DNA of 64,000 bases from Lacipirellulaceae bacterium (GCA_040218535.1 JAVJRG010000005.1:1922001-1986000); one strand, 5' to 3'. Shown: positions 44,199 through 53,137, counted from the stretch's first letter. Notes: a model not told the origin generated them from the letters alone. Program-made: numbers and translations.

Positions 44199-44270
44199 AA
44201 TCAGCCGCAGGGCGTTAGCCCCCGGTTGTCCAGATTCAGGGAACTGGACGCTAACGCGTTGCGGCTGATT
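44199..44270. repeat. Inverted repeat aatcagccgca...gcgttagc
   Basis: Arms 44199-44219 and 44251-44270 are near-perfect reverse complements (aatcagccgcagggcgttagc). An inner pair, gtccag with ctggac, extends the hairpin. It separates two convergent genes. Confidence 0.85.
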
Positions 44271-44289
44271 TCTCGACACGCAGGAGATC

Positions 44290-44676
44290 CTACCGATGGT
44301 AGTGCCCCGGCGAGACAACCACGACAGGCCGTTGCGTCGTGAACCACCCAAACGGGCGGCCGCCGGGCATCTGCCACGAGTGGCTATACATCGAAGTAAA
44401 AGGGATACCACTGGCCGTGGGTCGGCTTGGTGTGAATCCCCAAGCCTTCGAAGCGGCAATGCGGGCGGCTCGTTGGTTCGCGCGAGCCATCGATCGTTGC
44501 TGGGCGATCGTCGGCTGCAGGCCGGCTCGTTCCACGGGCTCATAGTACCAGCCTGAACCCTGCTCCCCTGGGCCAACCTTGCCGGCATCGCCACCTTCTT
44601 GAGCCTGGGCCGAAGAGGCCACCGCGATCATCATGCAGAGAGCTAGGAAGGACTGGCAAAAGTGAGTCTTTTTCAT
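44290..44676 (-). CDS. Small exported hypothetical protein
   Basis: A 128-residue protein with a signal peptide (MKKTHFCQSFLALCMMIAVASSAQA). The mature part is Trp/Tyr/Pro/Arg-rich: GSGWYYEPVERAGLQ, a helix QQRSMARANQRAARIAASKAW, then WQMPGGRPFGWF and a His/Tyr end. GGAG lies 9 bases before ATG 44676. No family recognised. Confidence 0.7.
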   Translation of the reverse strand: MKKTHFCQSFLALCMMIAVASSAQAQEGGDAGKVGPGEQGSGWYYEPVERAGLQPTIAQQRSMARANQRAARIAASKAWGFTPSRPTASGIPFTSMYSHSWQMPGGRPFGWFTTQRPVVVVSPGHYHR

Positions 44677-45105
44677 CGTGTCTCTCCACAATTTTCGTAA
44701 GAAGCAGCGCCTGAGGGCGAACTATTGCTGTTGGCTGATCCCATTTCGCCGCGGTGCTCGCACCGCGCTGCACGAACACTTAGCGCGTAAAGTGAAGGTG
44801 CAATCGATTGATCGGCCACCGAACCGCCTCGCATTGAGCAGGCCTGCCAACTGGGGGGCCTTTGTCGAAGATTTGCTAACGGTGAGGAAATATGAGTAGA
44901 CTTTGAGGATTACCTGCCTCGCTGGAGTGTCGCGGGCCAGCATGAGAGAGCAGAGATGACGGAGGAGTTTGAGTTGAGGATTGTTCACGGCCTGCCGCAC
45001 TGGTAGGCTTACATCATCACAAACAGCGGGACGGGCCACCAATTACCCAATCAGGGCCCACGGCTTTAGGCGGCGTCCCCAAACGAAACATGGAGATACG
45101 AAAAG
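44677..45105. other. Intergenic region holding repeat copy 2
   Basis: About 430 bases between divergent genes. It contains the 28-bp element at 44740-44767 and must hold promoters for both small genes. No other gene is convincing. Confidence 0.5.
44740..44767 (-). repeat. 28-bp element, copy 2
   Basis: The reverse complement of this segment equals copy 1 (14796-14823) at 27 of 28 bases; the flanks are unrelated. Both copies encode RGASTAAKW in one frame, which produces look-alike spurious peptides. Confidence 0.8.
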
Positions 45106-45279
45106 ATGAAGACTCTTGGAATGTGGATGTTAGGATTCTGCCTGACCCTAGGCACCATCAGCATGGTCGGCTGCAGCGGCGAAGAAAAGAAGGCTGCTGA
45201 CCCACCTGCCACAGGCGCTGACGCCGGCGGCGAAGAAGGTAGCGAAGCCAAAGAAGAAGCTGGCAGCGACGCGAAGTAG
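45106..45279 (+). CDS. Small lipoprotein (57 residues)
   Basis: A short gene: MKTLGMWMLGFCLTLG, then TISMVGC with lipobox Cys23, and an acidic, Gly/Ala/Glu-rich mature part of 35 residues (SGEEKKAADPP ... EEAGSDAK). GGAG lies upstream of the ATG and a strong terminator follows 36 bases after the stop, so it forms a complete single-gene unit. Small acidic lipoproteins of this type are frequent in planctomycetes; function unknown. Confidence 0.8.
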   Translation: MKTLGMWMLGFCLTLGTISMVGCSGEEKKAADPPATGADAGGEEGSEAKEEAGSDAK

Positions 45280-45315
45280 AATCGCTGGCTCAGCTAATTC
45301 GATACATATAATACG

Positions 45316-45346
45316 AAACGGGCAGGCCCTTAGGGTCTGCCCGTTT
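45316..45346 (+). terminator. Intrinsic terminator of the small lipoprotein gene
   Basis: aaacgggcagacc-type stem: aaacgggcaggccc pairs with ggtctgcccgttt (one G-T) around a 4-base loop, ending in TTTGTAATT. Confidence 0.8.
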
Positions 45347-45418
45347 GTAATTACAGCCAAGTCTTGGCTCGACACATGAATCGAAGCAGGTAAATCTTGC
45401 CCCGTAAATCAACAACTC

Positions 45419-45916
45419 ATGCGTTGGACATACTGCAACCTGGAACGTAAGAGATTTCGTCCTGTACGCTCCGTTTCTGCTGCATGTATCTGGGCGATGT
45501 GTGCATACGTAGTTTTTATTGCTACGCCTTCTCCCGGAGGATGGATTCTAAGTACCCTCAGCATTTCCAGAGCAATATGGTCTCTTGTTGCTCAGCCGAG
45601 CTGGAGAGAAGTCTTCCTGATTTCAAGCGTCGTTCTTGCACTTAAGATTGTTGGCGATAGCGAAGCGACCTGGGTTTTCTGCGCCTTCGGATTCTTTTTT
45701 GTATGCCTTGGATATGTGCTGGGAGCTTTTGCGGACATAAAGATCGACGAAGCTGAATTCTATCGCTCCTTAGTGCATGCGAATGGAACCGAGTATTGCC
45801 AACGCCCCGACTGTAACCAGAAGCGTGTTCGAATGAGTGTCCTATGTCGCGAACACCACTTCCAAATGATTTGCAGGGAGCATCCTGAAATCCTATCAGG
45901 GTCACTTCGACGGTAG
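45419..45916 (+). CDS. Hypothetical membrane protein with Cys/His-rich end
   Basis: A 165-residue protein with two to three hydrophobic segments (ACIWAMCAYVVFIAT, EVFLISSVVLALKIVG, TWVFCAFGFFFVCLGYVLGAF) and a cytoplasmic-looking C-terminus with EYCQRPDCNQKRVRMSVLCREHHFQMICREH, a Cys/His spacing that could bind a metal ion. No family recognised. The ribosome site is weak, so the start is uncertain. It has lower-GC codon use than its neighbours and ends 6 bases before the convergent uvrB stop. Confidence 0.6.
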   Translation: MRWTYCNLERKRFRPVRSVSAACIWAMCAYVVFIATPSPGGWILSTLSISRAIWSLVAQPSWREVFLISSVVLALKIVGDSEATWVFCAFGFFFVCLGYVLGAFADIKIDEAEFYRSLVHANGTEYCQRPDCNQKRVRMSVLCREHHFQMICREHPEILSGSLRR

Positions 45917-45922
45917 CACCGA

Positions 45923-47983
45923 TCACCCCCGCTTCGGTCGCGGCACTTTACTGCCACCCTTCCGCCGTCGCCCGCGTCCTTTCGTTTTGCTCTCCTTCAC
46001 GGATTCAACCGGCTCACCGATCGCGTCTTGCATTTTTTCGATGCGGTCGCGGAGCTTCGCGGCTCGTTCGAACTCCAACTCTTCGGCCGCTTCGAGCATT
46101 TCCGTTTCGAGTTCGTTGATGTACTCCTGCGTAATGACTTCCGTCTCGTCGGTGCGGCCCACGGCGGCGTTGGCCTTGGCGTGGGCGCTCGCTTCGGCTT
46201 CGATGCCGCGGTAGATCGCTTTCTTGACCGTTTCGGGGGTGATGCCGTTCGCTTCGTTGTACTCCTGCTGCAACTTGCGGCGGCGTTCGGTCTCGTCCAT
46301 TGCCCGCTGCATCGAGTCGGTCACTTTGTCGGCATAGAGAATGACCTTCGAGTTCACATTCCGCGCGGCTCGTCCGATGGTCTGCATCAGCGAGGTCTCG
46401 CTCCGCAAGAACCCCTCTTTGTCCGCGTCGAGGATCGCCACCATCGAGACTTCGGGCAGGTCCAAACCTTCGCGAAGCAGGTTGATACCCACCAGTGCGT
46501 CGAATTTCCCCTCTCGCAAGTCGCGTAACAAGTCAACCCGCTCGAAAGCGTCTAACTCACTGTGCAACCAACGGGCGTTGACACCTTGCTCAGTGAGATA
46601 GTTGGCCAGATCCTCAGCAAGGCGCTTGGTTAGCGTTGTAACGAGAACCCGCTCGCCCATCGCTGTCCGTTCTTTGATTTGTTCCAACAGATGAGGTACT
46701 TGTCCCCGTGCGGGCACCAGTTCGATCACTGGGTCGAGCAGACCAGTTGGACGGATGACTTGCTCGACGACTTCGCCAGCGGTTTGGCCGAGCTCGTACT
46801 TGCTTGGCGTGGCTGAAACGTAAACGACCTGGCCGATTCGCTCTTGCCATTCCTCAAATTTCAACGGGCGATTATCCAAAGCGCTCGGCAGTCGGAAGCC
46901 GTGCTCGACGAGCGTCGTCTTCCGGCTGCGGTCACCGGCGTACATGGCACCGATTTGGGGAATCGTCACGTGCGATTCGTCCACAAACAGCAGCATGTCC
47001 TTCGGGAAAAAATCGAACAGCGTCGACGGGGCTTCCCCGGGCGGGCGACCGCTCAGAGGTTGGCTGTAATTCTCTACGCCGGGACAGTAACCGACTTCCA
47101 GCATCATTTCGATGTCGAACCGCGTTCGCGCATTCAATCGCTGCGCTTCGAGCATCTTGCCCTGCTCGCGAAACAATTCCAGCCGTCCGGAAAGTTCTTT
47201 GCGAATCAGATCGACCGCACGCTCGATCCGCGACTCCGGCAGCACGAAGTGCTTCGCCGGATAGATGTAAAGCTCTTCTTGCTCGTCGATCGTCTCGCCC
47301 GAGGTGGGATCGATGAACGAGAGCTTCTCGATCTCGTCGCCCCAGAATTCCAGTCGATAGGCGAACTCTTCATACGCGGGCCAGACCTCGACGCAGTCCC
47401 CGCGGACGCGGAACTTGCCCCGCTCAGGGTCCGTATCGTTGCGGGCGTACTGAATGTCAACCAAGCGAGCAAGTACATCATCGCGATCAACCGTCTGCCC
47501 GACCCGCACGCCGACCATCATTTCCTTGTAGTCGTCAGGCGAACCTAAGCCGTAAATGCAGGACACGCTCGCCACCACGATCACATCCCTTCGACTTACC
47601 AGGCTACTAGTGGTCGCCAGCCGCATGCGGTCGATTTCCTCGTTGATCGAAGCGTCCTTCTCAATGTAAATGTCACGCTGCGGAATGTAAGCTTCGGGCT
47701 GGTAATAGTCGTAGTAGCTGACGAAATAGCTGACGGCGTTGTGGGGAAAGAATTCCTTGAACTCGGAGTAGAGCTGAGCCGCGAGCGTCTTGTTGTGCGA
47801 AAGCACCAGCGTCGGGCGTTGCACCTGCTGGATGATGTTTGCCATCGTGAATGTCTTGCCCGAGCCTGTGACACCCATCAAGATCTGCTCGCGTTCCTCG
47901 GCATTCAAGCCCTTCACGAGCGCATCGATTGCCGCAGGCTGATCTCCAGCGGGCTGAAACGGGCTCTCTAAGCGAAACTCCAT
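45923..47983 (-). CDS. uvrB: UvrABC excision nuclease subunit B
   Basis: A 686-residue DNA-repair helicase-like protein. It receives damaged DNA from UvrA, verifies the lesion and recruits UvrC. Seen: [11 protein letters not shown], Walker [14 protein letters not shown] (Lys43), the damage-clamping beta-hairpin around [28 protein letters not shown] (motif II), [10 protein letters not shown], the helicase motifs near [26 protein letters not shown] and QTIGRAARN, and a C-terminal UVR domain ([22 protein letters not shown]) followed by a basic tail. Full length. Single gene; an inverted repeat lies just upstream. Confidence 0.98.
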   Translation of the reverse strand: MEFRLESPFQPAGDQPAAIDALVKGLNAEEREQILMGVTGSGKTFTMANIIQQVQRPTLVLSHNKTLAAQLYSEFKEFFPHNAVSYFVSYYDYYQPEAYIPQRDIYIEKDASINEEIDRMRLATTSSLVSRRDVIVVASVSCIYGLGSPDDYKEMMVGVRVGQTVDRDDVLARLVDIQYARNDTDPERGKFRVRGDCVEVWPAYEEFAYRLEFWGDEIEKLSFIDPTSGETIDEQEELYIYPAKHFVLPESRIERAVDLIRKELSGRLELFREQGKMLEAQRLNARTRFDIEMMLEVGYCPGVENYSQPLSGRPPGEAPSTLFDFFPKDMLLFVDESHVTIPQIGAMYAGDRSRKTTLVEHGFRLPSALDNRPLKFEEWQERIGQVVYVSATPSKYELGQTAGEVVEQVIRPTGLLDPVIELVPARGQVPHLLEQIKERTAMGERVLVTTLTKRLAEDLANYLTEQGVNARWLHSELDAFERVDLLRDLREGKFDALVGINLLREGLDLPEVSMVAILDADKEGFLRSETSLMQTIGRAARNVNSKVILYADKVTDSMQRAMDETERRRKLQQEYNEANGITPETVKKAIYRGIEAEASAHAKANAAVGRTDETEVITQEYINELETEMLEAAEELEFERAAKLRDRIEKMQDAIGEPVESVKESKTKGRGRRRKGGSKVPRPKRG

Positions 47984-48010
47984 CGAAACCTCTTCCTAAA
48001 TCTCTTCTTT

Positions 48011-48081
48011 GAACAGGAGGTAACAGAGGAAACGGAGAAACTCCGTACTATTACCTCTATCTCCTCCGTTGACTCCTGTTC
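48011..48081. repeat. Inverted repeat gaacaggagg...cctcctgttc type
   Basis: gaacaggaggtaacagagg then aaacggag at the left, and ctcctccgttgactcctgttc at the right, are imperfect reverse complements around a short loop. It lies upstream of uvrB and downstream of the ComEA-like gene, and could end the latter's transcript. Confidence 0.8.
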
Positions 48082-48105
48082 AATTCCCAACGTTACTAAC
48101 TCAGG

Positions 48106-48534
48106 CTAATTCACTTCAGCTCCAAACCGATTCGGCTCGCCTACCATTTGTTGCTCGCCGGGTATCGGAATCAAAAACGGGCGGATGTTTTCCAACGTTC
48201 GTGGGCCGATCCCGTTGACTGCTTTGATCTCGTCCAAGCTTTGAAAATCGCCGTGAGCTTCACGGTATTCGACGATTCGCTCGCCCAATTTTTTTCCTAC
48301 GCCCGGCAACTGGCTCAGCTCTGGCCACTCGGCCTGGTTGATATCTACTAGAAACTCTGCTTCCAACGGTTCGGCTCGATCGATTTGGATCAGCTCCCCT
48401 CGATGCCCGCCACGGTAAAACCAATAACAAACCAGCAAAAGCAAACCGGCCAGCGTCAGCACCCAAACACTCGCTTGGTCACGAGCATTCAATAGCGGCG
48501 GCTTTTGCGAAGGCGGGGTGTCAAGCTGAGACAT
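48106..48534 (-). CDS. ComEA-like helix-hairpin-helix membrane protein
   Basis: A 142-residue protein with one N-terminal membrane helix (about 24-41; VWVLTLAGLLLLVCYWF), a short link and a ComEA-type helix-hairpin-helix DNA-binding domain (about 62-120): VDINQAEWPELSQLPGVGKKLGERIVEYR and IKAVNGIGPRTLENIRPFL. In competent bacteria ComEA binds incoming DNA in the periplasm. No other competence gene is nearby, so DNA uptake is only a possibility. Confidence 0.88.
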   Translation of the reverse strand: MSQLDTPPSQKPPLLNARDQASVWVLTLAGLLLLVCYWFYRGGHRGELIQIDRAEPLEAEFLVDINQAEWPELSQLPGVGKKLGERIVEYREAHGDFQSLDEIKAVNGIGPRTLENIRPFLIPIPGEQQMVGEPNRFGAEVN

Positions 48535-48667
48535 CGTCGGCTGAACGAAGGTCTGTAAAGAGTACCGGGACAGGACGCGTGGACTTAATGCCTACAGGCT
48601 GTTAGAAACGCAACTGAAGGCAACCCGATAGTATACCGGCTAAGGCAATCAAGGTGAGGGCGGCAGT

Positions 48668-49627
48668 GTGAGCAAATCAGAAACTCCAAAAGTAGGATTC
48701 ACCGATTTCGAGCAGTTTTCCTGGGACGACCGTCTCGAAGCGGACTGCCAGGCGATTGTTGAGCTAGCTCGTCAGGAGGATCTCGGCGAGGCGGGCGACT
48801 GGACAACCAATGGACTAGTTTCCGAAGAAAGTCGTGGTTCCGCCACAGTCGTGACGCGAGAAGAAGGAGTGCTCGCCGGAGTTGCGGCAATCGAGACGTG
48901 CCTAGGAACATTGGACGCTGACTTAAAGTGGCAGCCGCTGCTAAAGGATGGCGACCCGTGCAAGGCGGGACAAAGCCTCGGCGAGCTTTCAGGGAAGGTC
49001 CGCGACCTGCTTTCCTACGAGCGAATTCTGCTTAATCTTGTGGGGCGTCTCTCAGGCATCGCCACTTTAGCCAGCGAATACGTGGCAAGGGTTGAGGGAA
49101 CGCAAGCCCGTATCTACGACACGCGGAAAACCACCCCTGGGTGGCGGAGGCTGGAAAAGTTCGCGACCCGTTGCGGTGGAGCTTGCAACCACCGGACGGG
49201 GCTTTTTGACGCCGTGATGATTAAAGACAATCACTTGGCGCACTTTCGTGCGTCGACGGGCTCGGGCAATGGTGGTCCCCGGACTGCTGAAGCAGTCACG
49301 GTCATTCGTAAATATTTAGAAAACGAGGCACTTGGCGCGAGCATACCTATTGAAATTGAAGTTGATACGATCACCCAGCTAGAAGCCGTTTTACCGGTCC
49401 AGCCAGACATCGTTTTGCTCGACAATATGTCGCTTGAAAACCTCCGCTCTGCTGTCGCCTTACGTGATGAGAAATCGCCGAGTGTTCAGCTCGAAGCCTC
49501 GGGCGGAGTCACCCTGGAAACTTTACGGCAAATCGCTGAGACGGGGGTCGATCGAATCAGCGTGGGCGCTCTAACCCACTCAGCCTGCTCACTCGACATC
49601 GGGCTCGACTGGAATTCGGTCGGCTGA
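48668..49627 (+). CDS. nadC: Nicotinate-nucleotide pyrophosphorylase (carboxylating)
   Basis: A 319-residue enzyme that converts quinolinate and PRPP to nicotinate mononucleotide, the last step of de novo NAD precursor synthesis. Seen: LGEAGDWTTNGL, ERILLNLVGRLSGIATL, the DTRKTTPGWRRLEK motif (151-), GGACNHRTGLFDAVMIKDNHL (170-190), IEIEVDTITQLE, PDIVLLDNMS and LEASGGVTLETLRQIAETGVDRISVGALTHS. GTG start. The strong hairpin at 49865 lies 238 bases downstream and may end its transcript. Confidence 0.96.
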   Translation: MSKSETPKVGFTDFEQFSWDDRLEADCQAIVELARQEDLGEAGDWTTNGLVSEESRGSATVVTREEGVLAGVAAIETCLGTLDADLKWQPLLKDGDPCKAGQSLGELSGKVRDLLSYERILLNLVGRLSGIATLASEYVARVEGTQARIYDTRKTTPGWRRLEKFATRCGGACNHRTGLFDAVMIKDNHLAHFRASTGSGNGGPRTAEAVTVIRKYLENEALGASIPIEIEVDTITQLEAVLPVQPDIVLLDNMSLENLRSAVALRDEKSPSVQLEASGGVTLETLRQIAETGVDRISVGALTHSACSLDIGLDWNSVG

Positions 49628-49798
49628 GTTTCCCCATCGCGACTGGTGGGGAATACGTTCAACACTAACGCGGTCCGAGAGGTTGTTTTTTCGCAACGGG
49701 TGCTTCTCGGCTGAAGCGAGATGGCCACACTGTGGCGGCTCTCGCAAGGCGAATTTCTCAAGATTCAAGCGTTTCGTCGCCTGATGGTTTCGCTCAGT

Positions 49799-49826
49799 TT
49801 GACACCGGCGGAAGCTGATCTAGTTT
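49799..49826 (+). promoter_or_regulatory. Weak candidate promoter before the terminator at 49865
   Basis: A perfect TTGACA (49799-49804) with a poor -10 (TAGTTT, spacer 16). Only 40-90 bases separate it from the terminator, so it could make a short RNA of about 85 nt. Confidence 0.3.
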
Positions 49827-49864
49827 TGCCTTAGAACCGTCCTTTGGGGAGAGGTACGGTCCAC

Positions 49865-49917
49865 GACGCGGCGGGAACATCGCTGGGAGCGAGAGGGGGC
49901 CCGCCGCGTCATTTTTT
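49865..49917 (+). terminator. Strong intrinsic terminator
   Basis: gacgcggcggg (49865-49875) pairs perfectly with cccgccgcgtc (49900-49910). An inner hairpin cgct-ggg-agcg sits in the loop, and ATTTTTT follows. It ends nadC transcription or a small RNA starting near 49834. Confidence 0.88.
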
Positions 49918-50049
49918 ACTTTTTACGCGAGCTAACGAGCTCAACCAAGAAGTCTGTTGCCAGTCAGGCGTCTAACGAGAAACAGCCCAATTTGCCAGAC
50001 CCTCCCTGCCGTTTTCCCTTAAAAATCGCGGTTTTCTTGGTAAAATCGT
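49918..50049. other. Intergenic, nothing recognised
   Basis: No gene, hairpin or repeat seen between the terminator and the promoter at 50050. Confidence 0.5.
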
Positions 50050-50077
50050 TTGACAGTCGTCAAAGTCTGTGTATTCT
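50050..50077 (+). promoter_or_regulatory. Sigma-70-type promoter
   Basis: TTGACA (50050-50055), 16-base spacer and TATTCT (50072-50077). It faces the PEP-CTERM gene at 50670 and would give it an untranslated leader of almost 600 bases. Confidence 0.6.
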
Positions 50078-50088
50078 AGAGGGAAAGG

Positions 50089-50669
50089 CGAGGAAATTTC
50101 CTCGCAAGCACTATATTTTCACTTTTTTGATTGGGTAACGGACCTCATGAACATTCGATCGGCGGCGAGTCAACAAGCTCAGCCGTTGTCCGAACAGGCA
50201 ATTAGAACTGCCGGGTCCGTCACACCATCTTTATTTCTCAGCATTGGGCGATTCTCGCTCTGCTGAATATCACGGTGGACTTTGACAGCCCTGCTTGATG
50301 ATCATTGCTGGGATGAACTGCGCTGCCAATCCAGGTAGTCGGTCATCTGCAATGCTTTGAGATTCTCTGATTGCTCATTCTTAGAGCTGCCTTGATGTTC
50401 CTCGGGCCCTGCGCCTGGGTCTTCATGTGCTGCCTGTGTGGCATCGACTTGCGTATTGTGGCGCGTCTCACGCACATCCCGTTAGAAGCTGCGCGACCAC
50501 TGCGCTGCTTCTCTAGAGCGAATCCGCCTATCGGATGCCGCTTGCCTATGGCCTTGTTGGCCGACAGCAAGCTTTCTTGAGTTTCTTTCCCCTACAGAGC
50601 ACACAGGAGACGTCACCTGGCACAGGCAAGCTGGAATGCATGCACTGGCCAACGACGGGAAAGAGCACC
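50089..50669 (+). other. Long leader region before the PEP-CTERM gene
   Basis: It begins with a perfect 16-base palindrome (cgaggaaatttcctcg, 50089-50104). A 39-codon frame starting ATG at 50147 and other short frames on both strands have no supporting signal. The stretch may be a long 5' leader, contain an unrecognised small RNA, or simply be intergenic. Confidence 0.4.
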
Positions 50670-51506
50670 ATGAATTTCAAACTAGACTTTCTGACAAGAA
50701 GCGCATCACGCGTGACAATCGCGTTGGCAATGATCGCCATTTTTAGCGTGGCAGCCGAACAAGCAGACGCCCAGAACAACTATGAGGTGAATATTTCATC
50801 GAGCGATCGATTCCTCATGTCATTGAACACTTCCATGGAAACGATCGTCGCTCAAGAAGAAATGTGCGACAATCCAAACAATCGCATCCAGAATCGCAAT
50901 CGCCCTGCTGTAAGGGTCGATAATGCCGCCACTTCGAACAGTGATTTGACTTCATTTACATTGCGTATCGCTGCGGACGACTATCTATTTGGTACTGGCG
51001 ATAACGCGTTTGACAACTTCAATGGGAATCCCATTCGTGTTAGTGCTTACAATATGCCTGGCATTGAGATTCTAGGAGCAACCATCACCGACGTGACGAA
51101 CCAAGGCAGCGAAAATGGAACAGACAAGCTATTAACAGTAAACTTTAGCGGTCTTGCTCCTGGAGAACACGCGATTTTTAACATCGACATTGACACATCA
51201 AATGCGTCTGAATTCCAGTTGCCAGATTTCCGCGGCGTACTCTTTGGTTCCGATGTCGGATCAGGAATTACCGTTCCGGCATATCACTCAGCAAACTTTG
51301 CTGACAATGTGAATGTCGCTGAGACGCAATTTGTAACACCGGATACGGCTATTCCCTACACAGGCATGAACGTCCGACCTTATCAAGCGATGGACCCAAT
51401 TGTTCCATTTGGTGGAAGCGGTGGTGGAGCTATTCCCGAACCGACGAGCTTAGTTCTCTTAGGAGTAGGTCTTGCTGGCTTATCGCGGGTACGCCGCCGG
51501 GTCTAG
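50670..51506 (+). CDS. Exported PEP-CTERM anchored protein
   Basis: A 278-residue protein with a long signal peptide (MNFKLDFLTRSASRVTIALAMIAIFSVAAEQADA), a beta-rich mature part (TSFTLRIAADDYLFGTGDN, LTVNFSGLAPGEHAIFNIDID) and a PEP-CTERM sorting signal IPEPTSLVLLGVGLAGLSRVRRRV type (Pro-Glu-Pro, helix, Arg cluster). It is probably cut by an exosortase and displayed at the cell surface. GGGAAAGAG lies before ATG 50670, so the longer frame from 50535 is not used. Function unknown. Confidence 0.85.
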   Translation: MNFKLDFLTRSASRVTIALAMIAIFSVAAEQADAQNNYEVNISSSDRFLMSLNTSMETIVAQEEMCDNPNNRIQNRNRPAVRVDNAATSNSDLTSFTLRIAADDYLFGTGDNAFDNFNGNPIRVSAYNMPGIEILGATITDVTNQGSENGTDKLLTVNFSGLAPGEHAIFNIDIDTSNASEFQLPDFRGVLFGSDVGSGITVPAYHSANFADNVNVAETQFVTPDTAIPYTGMNVRPYQAMDPIVPFGGSGGGAIPEPTSLVLLGVGLAGLSRVRRRV

Positions 51507-51591
51507 CCACAAAGAAGAGAAATTCTGCTCGAACTCAAGCTGATAGACGGTGCCACCGGACGGCAAGCGTCCAAACCGTATGTGTGCTCTG

Positions 51592-51626
51592 GAAAGCGAG
51601 GTTGGCCTCAGGTTGACCTCGCTTTT
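51592..51626 (+). terminator. Intrinsic terminator of the PEP-CTERM gene
   Basis: gaaagcgaggt pairs with acctcgcttttc around a 13-base loop, followed by a short T-rich end. Confidence 0.75.
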
Positions 51627-51916
51627 CTCGTGCGCTGACAGCCCCCACAAGACGACAAGTTGGCTAAAACTAGCAAAAAATGCCGATTACCCGGGCTATA
51701 CGTCTCGTAGCAATCCTCTCAATTTTATCGCATTTGCCAAAATTTCGGAAAGTGCAGCCGCGTGTGCTACCGAACTACTACCCTAGGTTCGCATGGCTAC
51801 CATGCTGAGGGATTGGACTTAGCAAGCCTGCGACTTTTCCGAATCACTTATCTTGCAGGATAGCGTCCTGCAGAGGGCCGCGTGGCCTTCGAAACGCTCA
51901 TTTGGGGGGAACTAAG
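51627..51916. other. Leader of the porin gene with a hairpin
   Basis: tgcagga-tagcg-tcctgca (51854-51872) is a perfect 7-bp hairpin 45 bases before the porin start, next to ggccgcgtggcc. They may shape the 5' leader. No clear promoter was found. Confidence 0.45.
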
Positions 51917-53137
51917 ATGAGACTCAAACGATGGGGTACCGCTGCGCTTGCACTATGTTTGTGTATCACAGGCATGGCACAGGCTCAGCAGCAAGGCGGT
52001 CGCGAGTATCAAACGGCAGATGCCGTTATCGACGAGAATGTCGATCTCGCTTCTTACAATGACTGCAACACAGGCTGCAGTGTCGACGGCTGCAGTTCTT
52101 GTGGTGGCGACGGGGGGATGCTGGGTGGCATCATGGATCGCCCGCTCATGCTGATCGCAGGAGCAGAATACATTTATGCTCGGGCTAACTTCAGCCAGGC
52201 ATTGTCGTACATCGAAAACGACACTGTAAACAATGTCGTCACTTTCAATCAATATGACTTCGATTATAACTCGTCATACGGTTTCTATGGCGGCATCGCC
52301 GATTGCTGCTGTGGTGGAGCGATCATTTTCGATTTTCAGCGACTACGTAGTGATGCTGTATTCGGGCCGATCTCCGACGATACCGCTGCCGGCATCGTTA
52401 ATATCGTACCCTTCGAAGTCAATCCTCCAGCAAACGGATTCACCAACGGATTTGCAAGTGTTGATCTGCAATCCTATGGAGCTAGCTTCCAAAAAACGAT
52501 CCCTCTGGGCTCGCCACTTTGTGCTGACACGTGCTGTGATTGTGGCGATACCTGTTGTGGAGACGATTGCTGTGGCGACTCATGTTGCGGAGACTCCTGC
52601 TGCGGAAGTGGTTGTGGCTGCGGTTGGTGCCCAGCTTGGGATCTTACATGGCGTGGCGGTATCCGCTGGGCGAACGTGGACTGGAGCCGGGGTGCCAATG
52701 CTTTTGACACCACAACGGGTACAGCAGTCGCCGACGACTCTTATGTGACTCAGCTTGATTTCGAAGGCTTCGGCTTTCGTACAGGGCTAGAAGGCCGACG
52801 TTACTTCGGTCGTCGAGGACGCTTCAGTGTCTTCGCCGGTGGCGATATCTCGGTACTACTGGGTGATATCAACATTCGAACGACGGTTGTCGACGGGGGC
52901 ACGCCAAGCGTTTTCCAAGACAGTTGCACACATATCGTGCCTGTCACCGAAGTTGAAATGGGTGGCACCTACCACATTGGTTGCCACGCTTCAATCACAG
53001 CCGGCTACTTCTTCTCGGCGTGGCACGACCTCGGCATGCGAGACGAATATGAAACCAACTTGCAGATGTCGCATTACGACGACGCCAATATTCTTGGCTT
53101 CGACGGCTTGTTCGCACGTGCAGAGGTTGCCTTCTAA
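51917..53137 (+). CDS. Lpg1974-like outer-membrane porin with cysteine-rich insert
   Basis: A 406-residue protein with a signal peptide (MRLKRWGTAALALCLCITGMAQA). The body fits the Lpg1974/BBP7 family of planctomycete beta-barrel outer-membrane proteins: LMLIAGAEYIYARANF, WDLTWRGGIRWANVDWSRGAN, GFGFRTGLEGRRYFGRRGRFSVFAGGDISVL and a closing aromatic strand. Between strands, residues 202-238 are a run of CC-G-D-x units with 15 cysteines in 37 residues; further cysteine clusters lie at 50-62 and 130-132. GGGGGA stands before ATG 51917, so the frame from 51902 is trimmed. Possible roles of the cysteines are metal binding or disulfide cross-linking. Confidence 0.85.
   Translation: MRLKRWGTAALALCLCITGMAQAQQQGGREYQTADAVIDENVDLASYNDCNTGCSVDGCSSCGGDGGMLGGIMDRPLMLIAGAEYIYARANFSQALSYIENDTVNNVVTFNQYDFDYNSSYGFYGGIADCCCGGAIIFDFQRLRSDAVFGPISDDTAAGIVNIVPFEVNPPANGFTNGFASVDLQSYGASFQKTIPLGSPLCADTCCDCGDTCCGDDCCGDSCCGDSCCGSGCGCGWCPAWDLTWRGGIRWANVDWSRGANAFDTTTGTAVADDSYVTQLDFEGFGFRTGLEGRRYFGRRGRFSVFAGGDISVLLGDINIRTTVVDGGTPSVFQDSCTHIVPVTEVEMGGTYHIGCHASITAGYFFSAWHDLGMRDEYETNLQMSHYDDANILGFDGLFARAEVAF

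Noticed and set aside
50343-50580. Two opposed short frames in the long leader region
   Set aside because: Neither has a ribosome site or protein-like composition, and they overlap on opposite strands.
52520-52630. Cysteine run in the porin as a separate metallothionein gene
   Set aside because: It lies in frame inside the porin, without its own start signal, and porin-like sequence continues on both sides.
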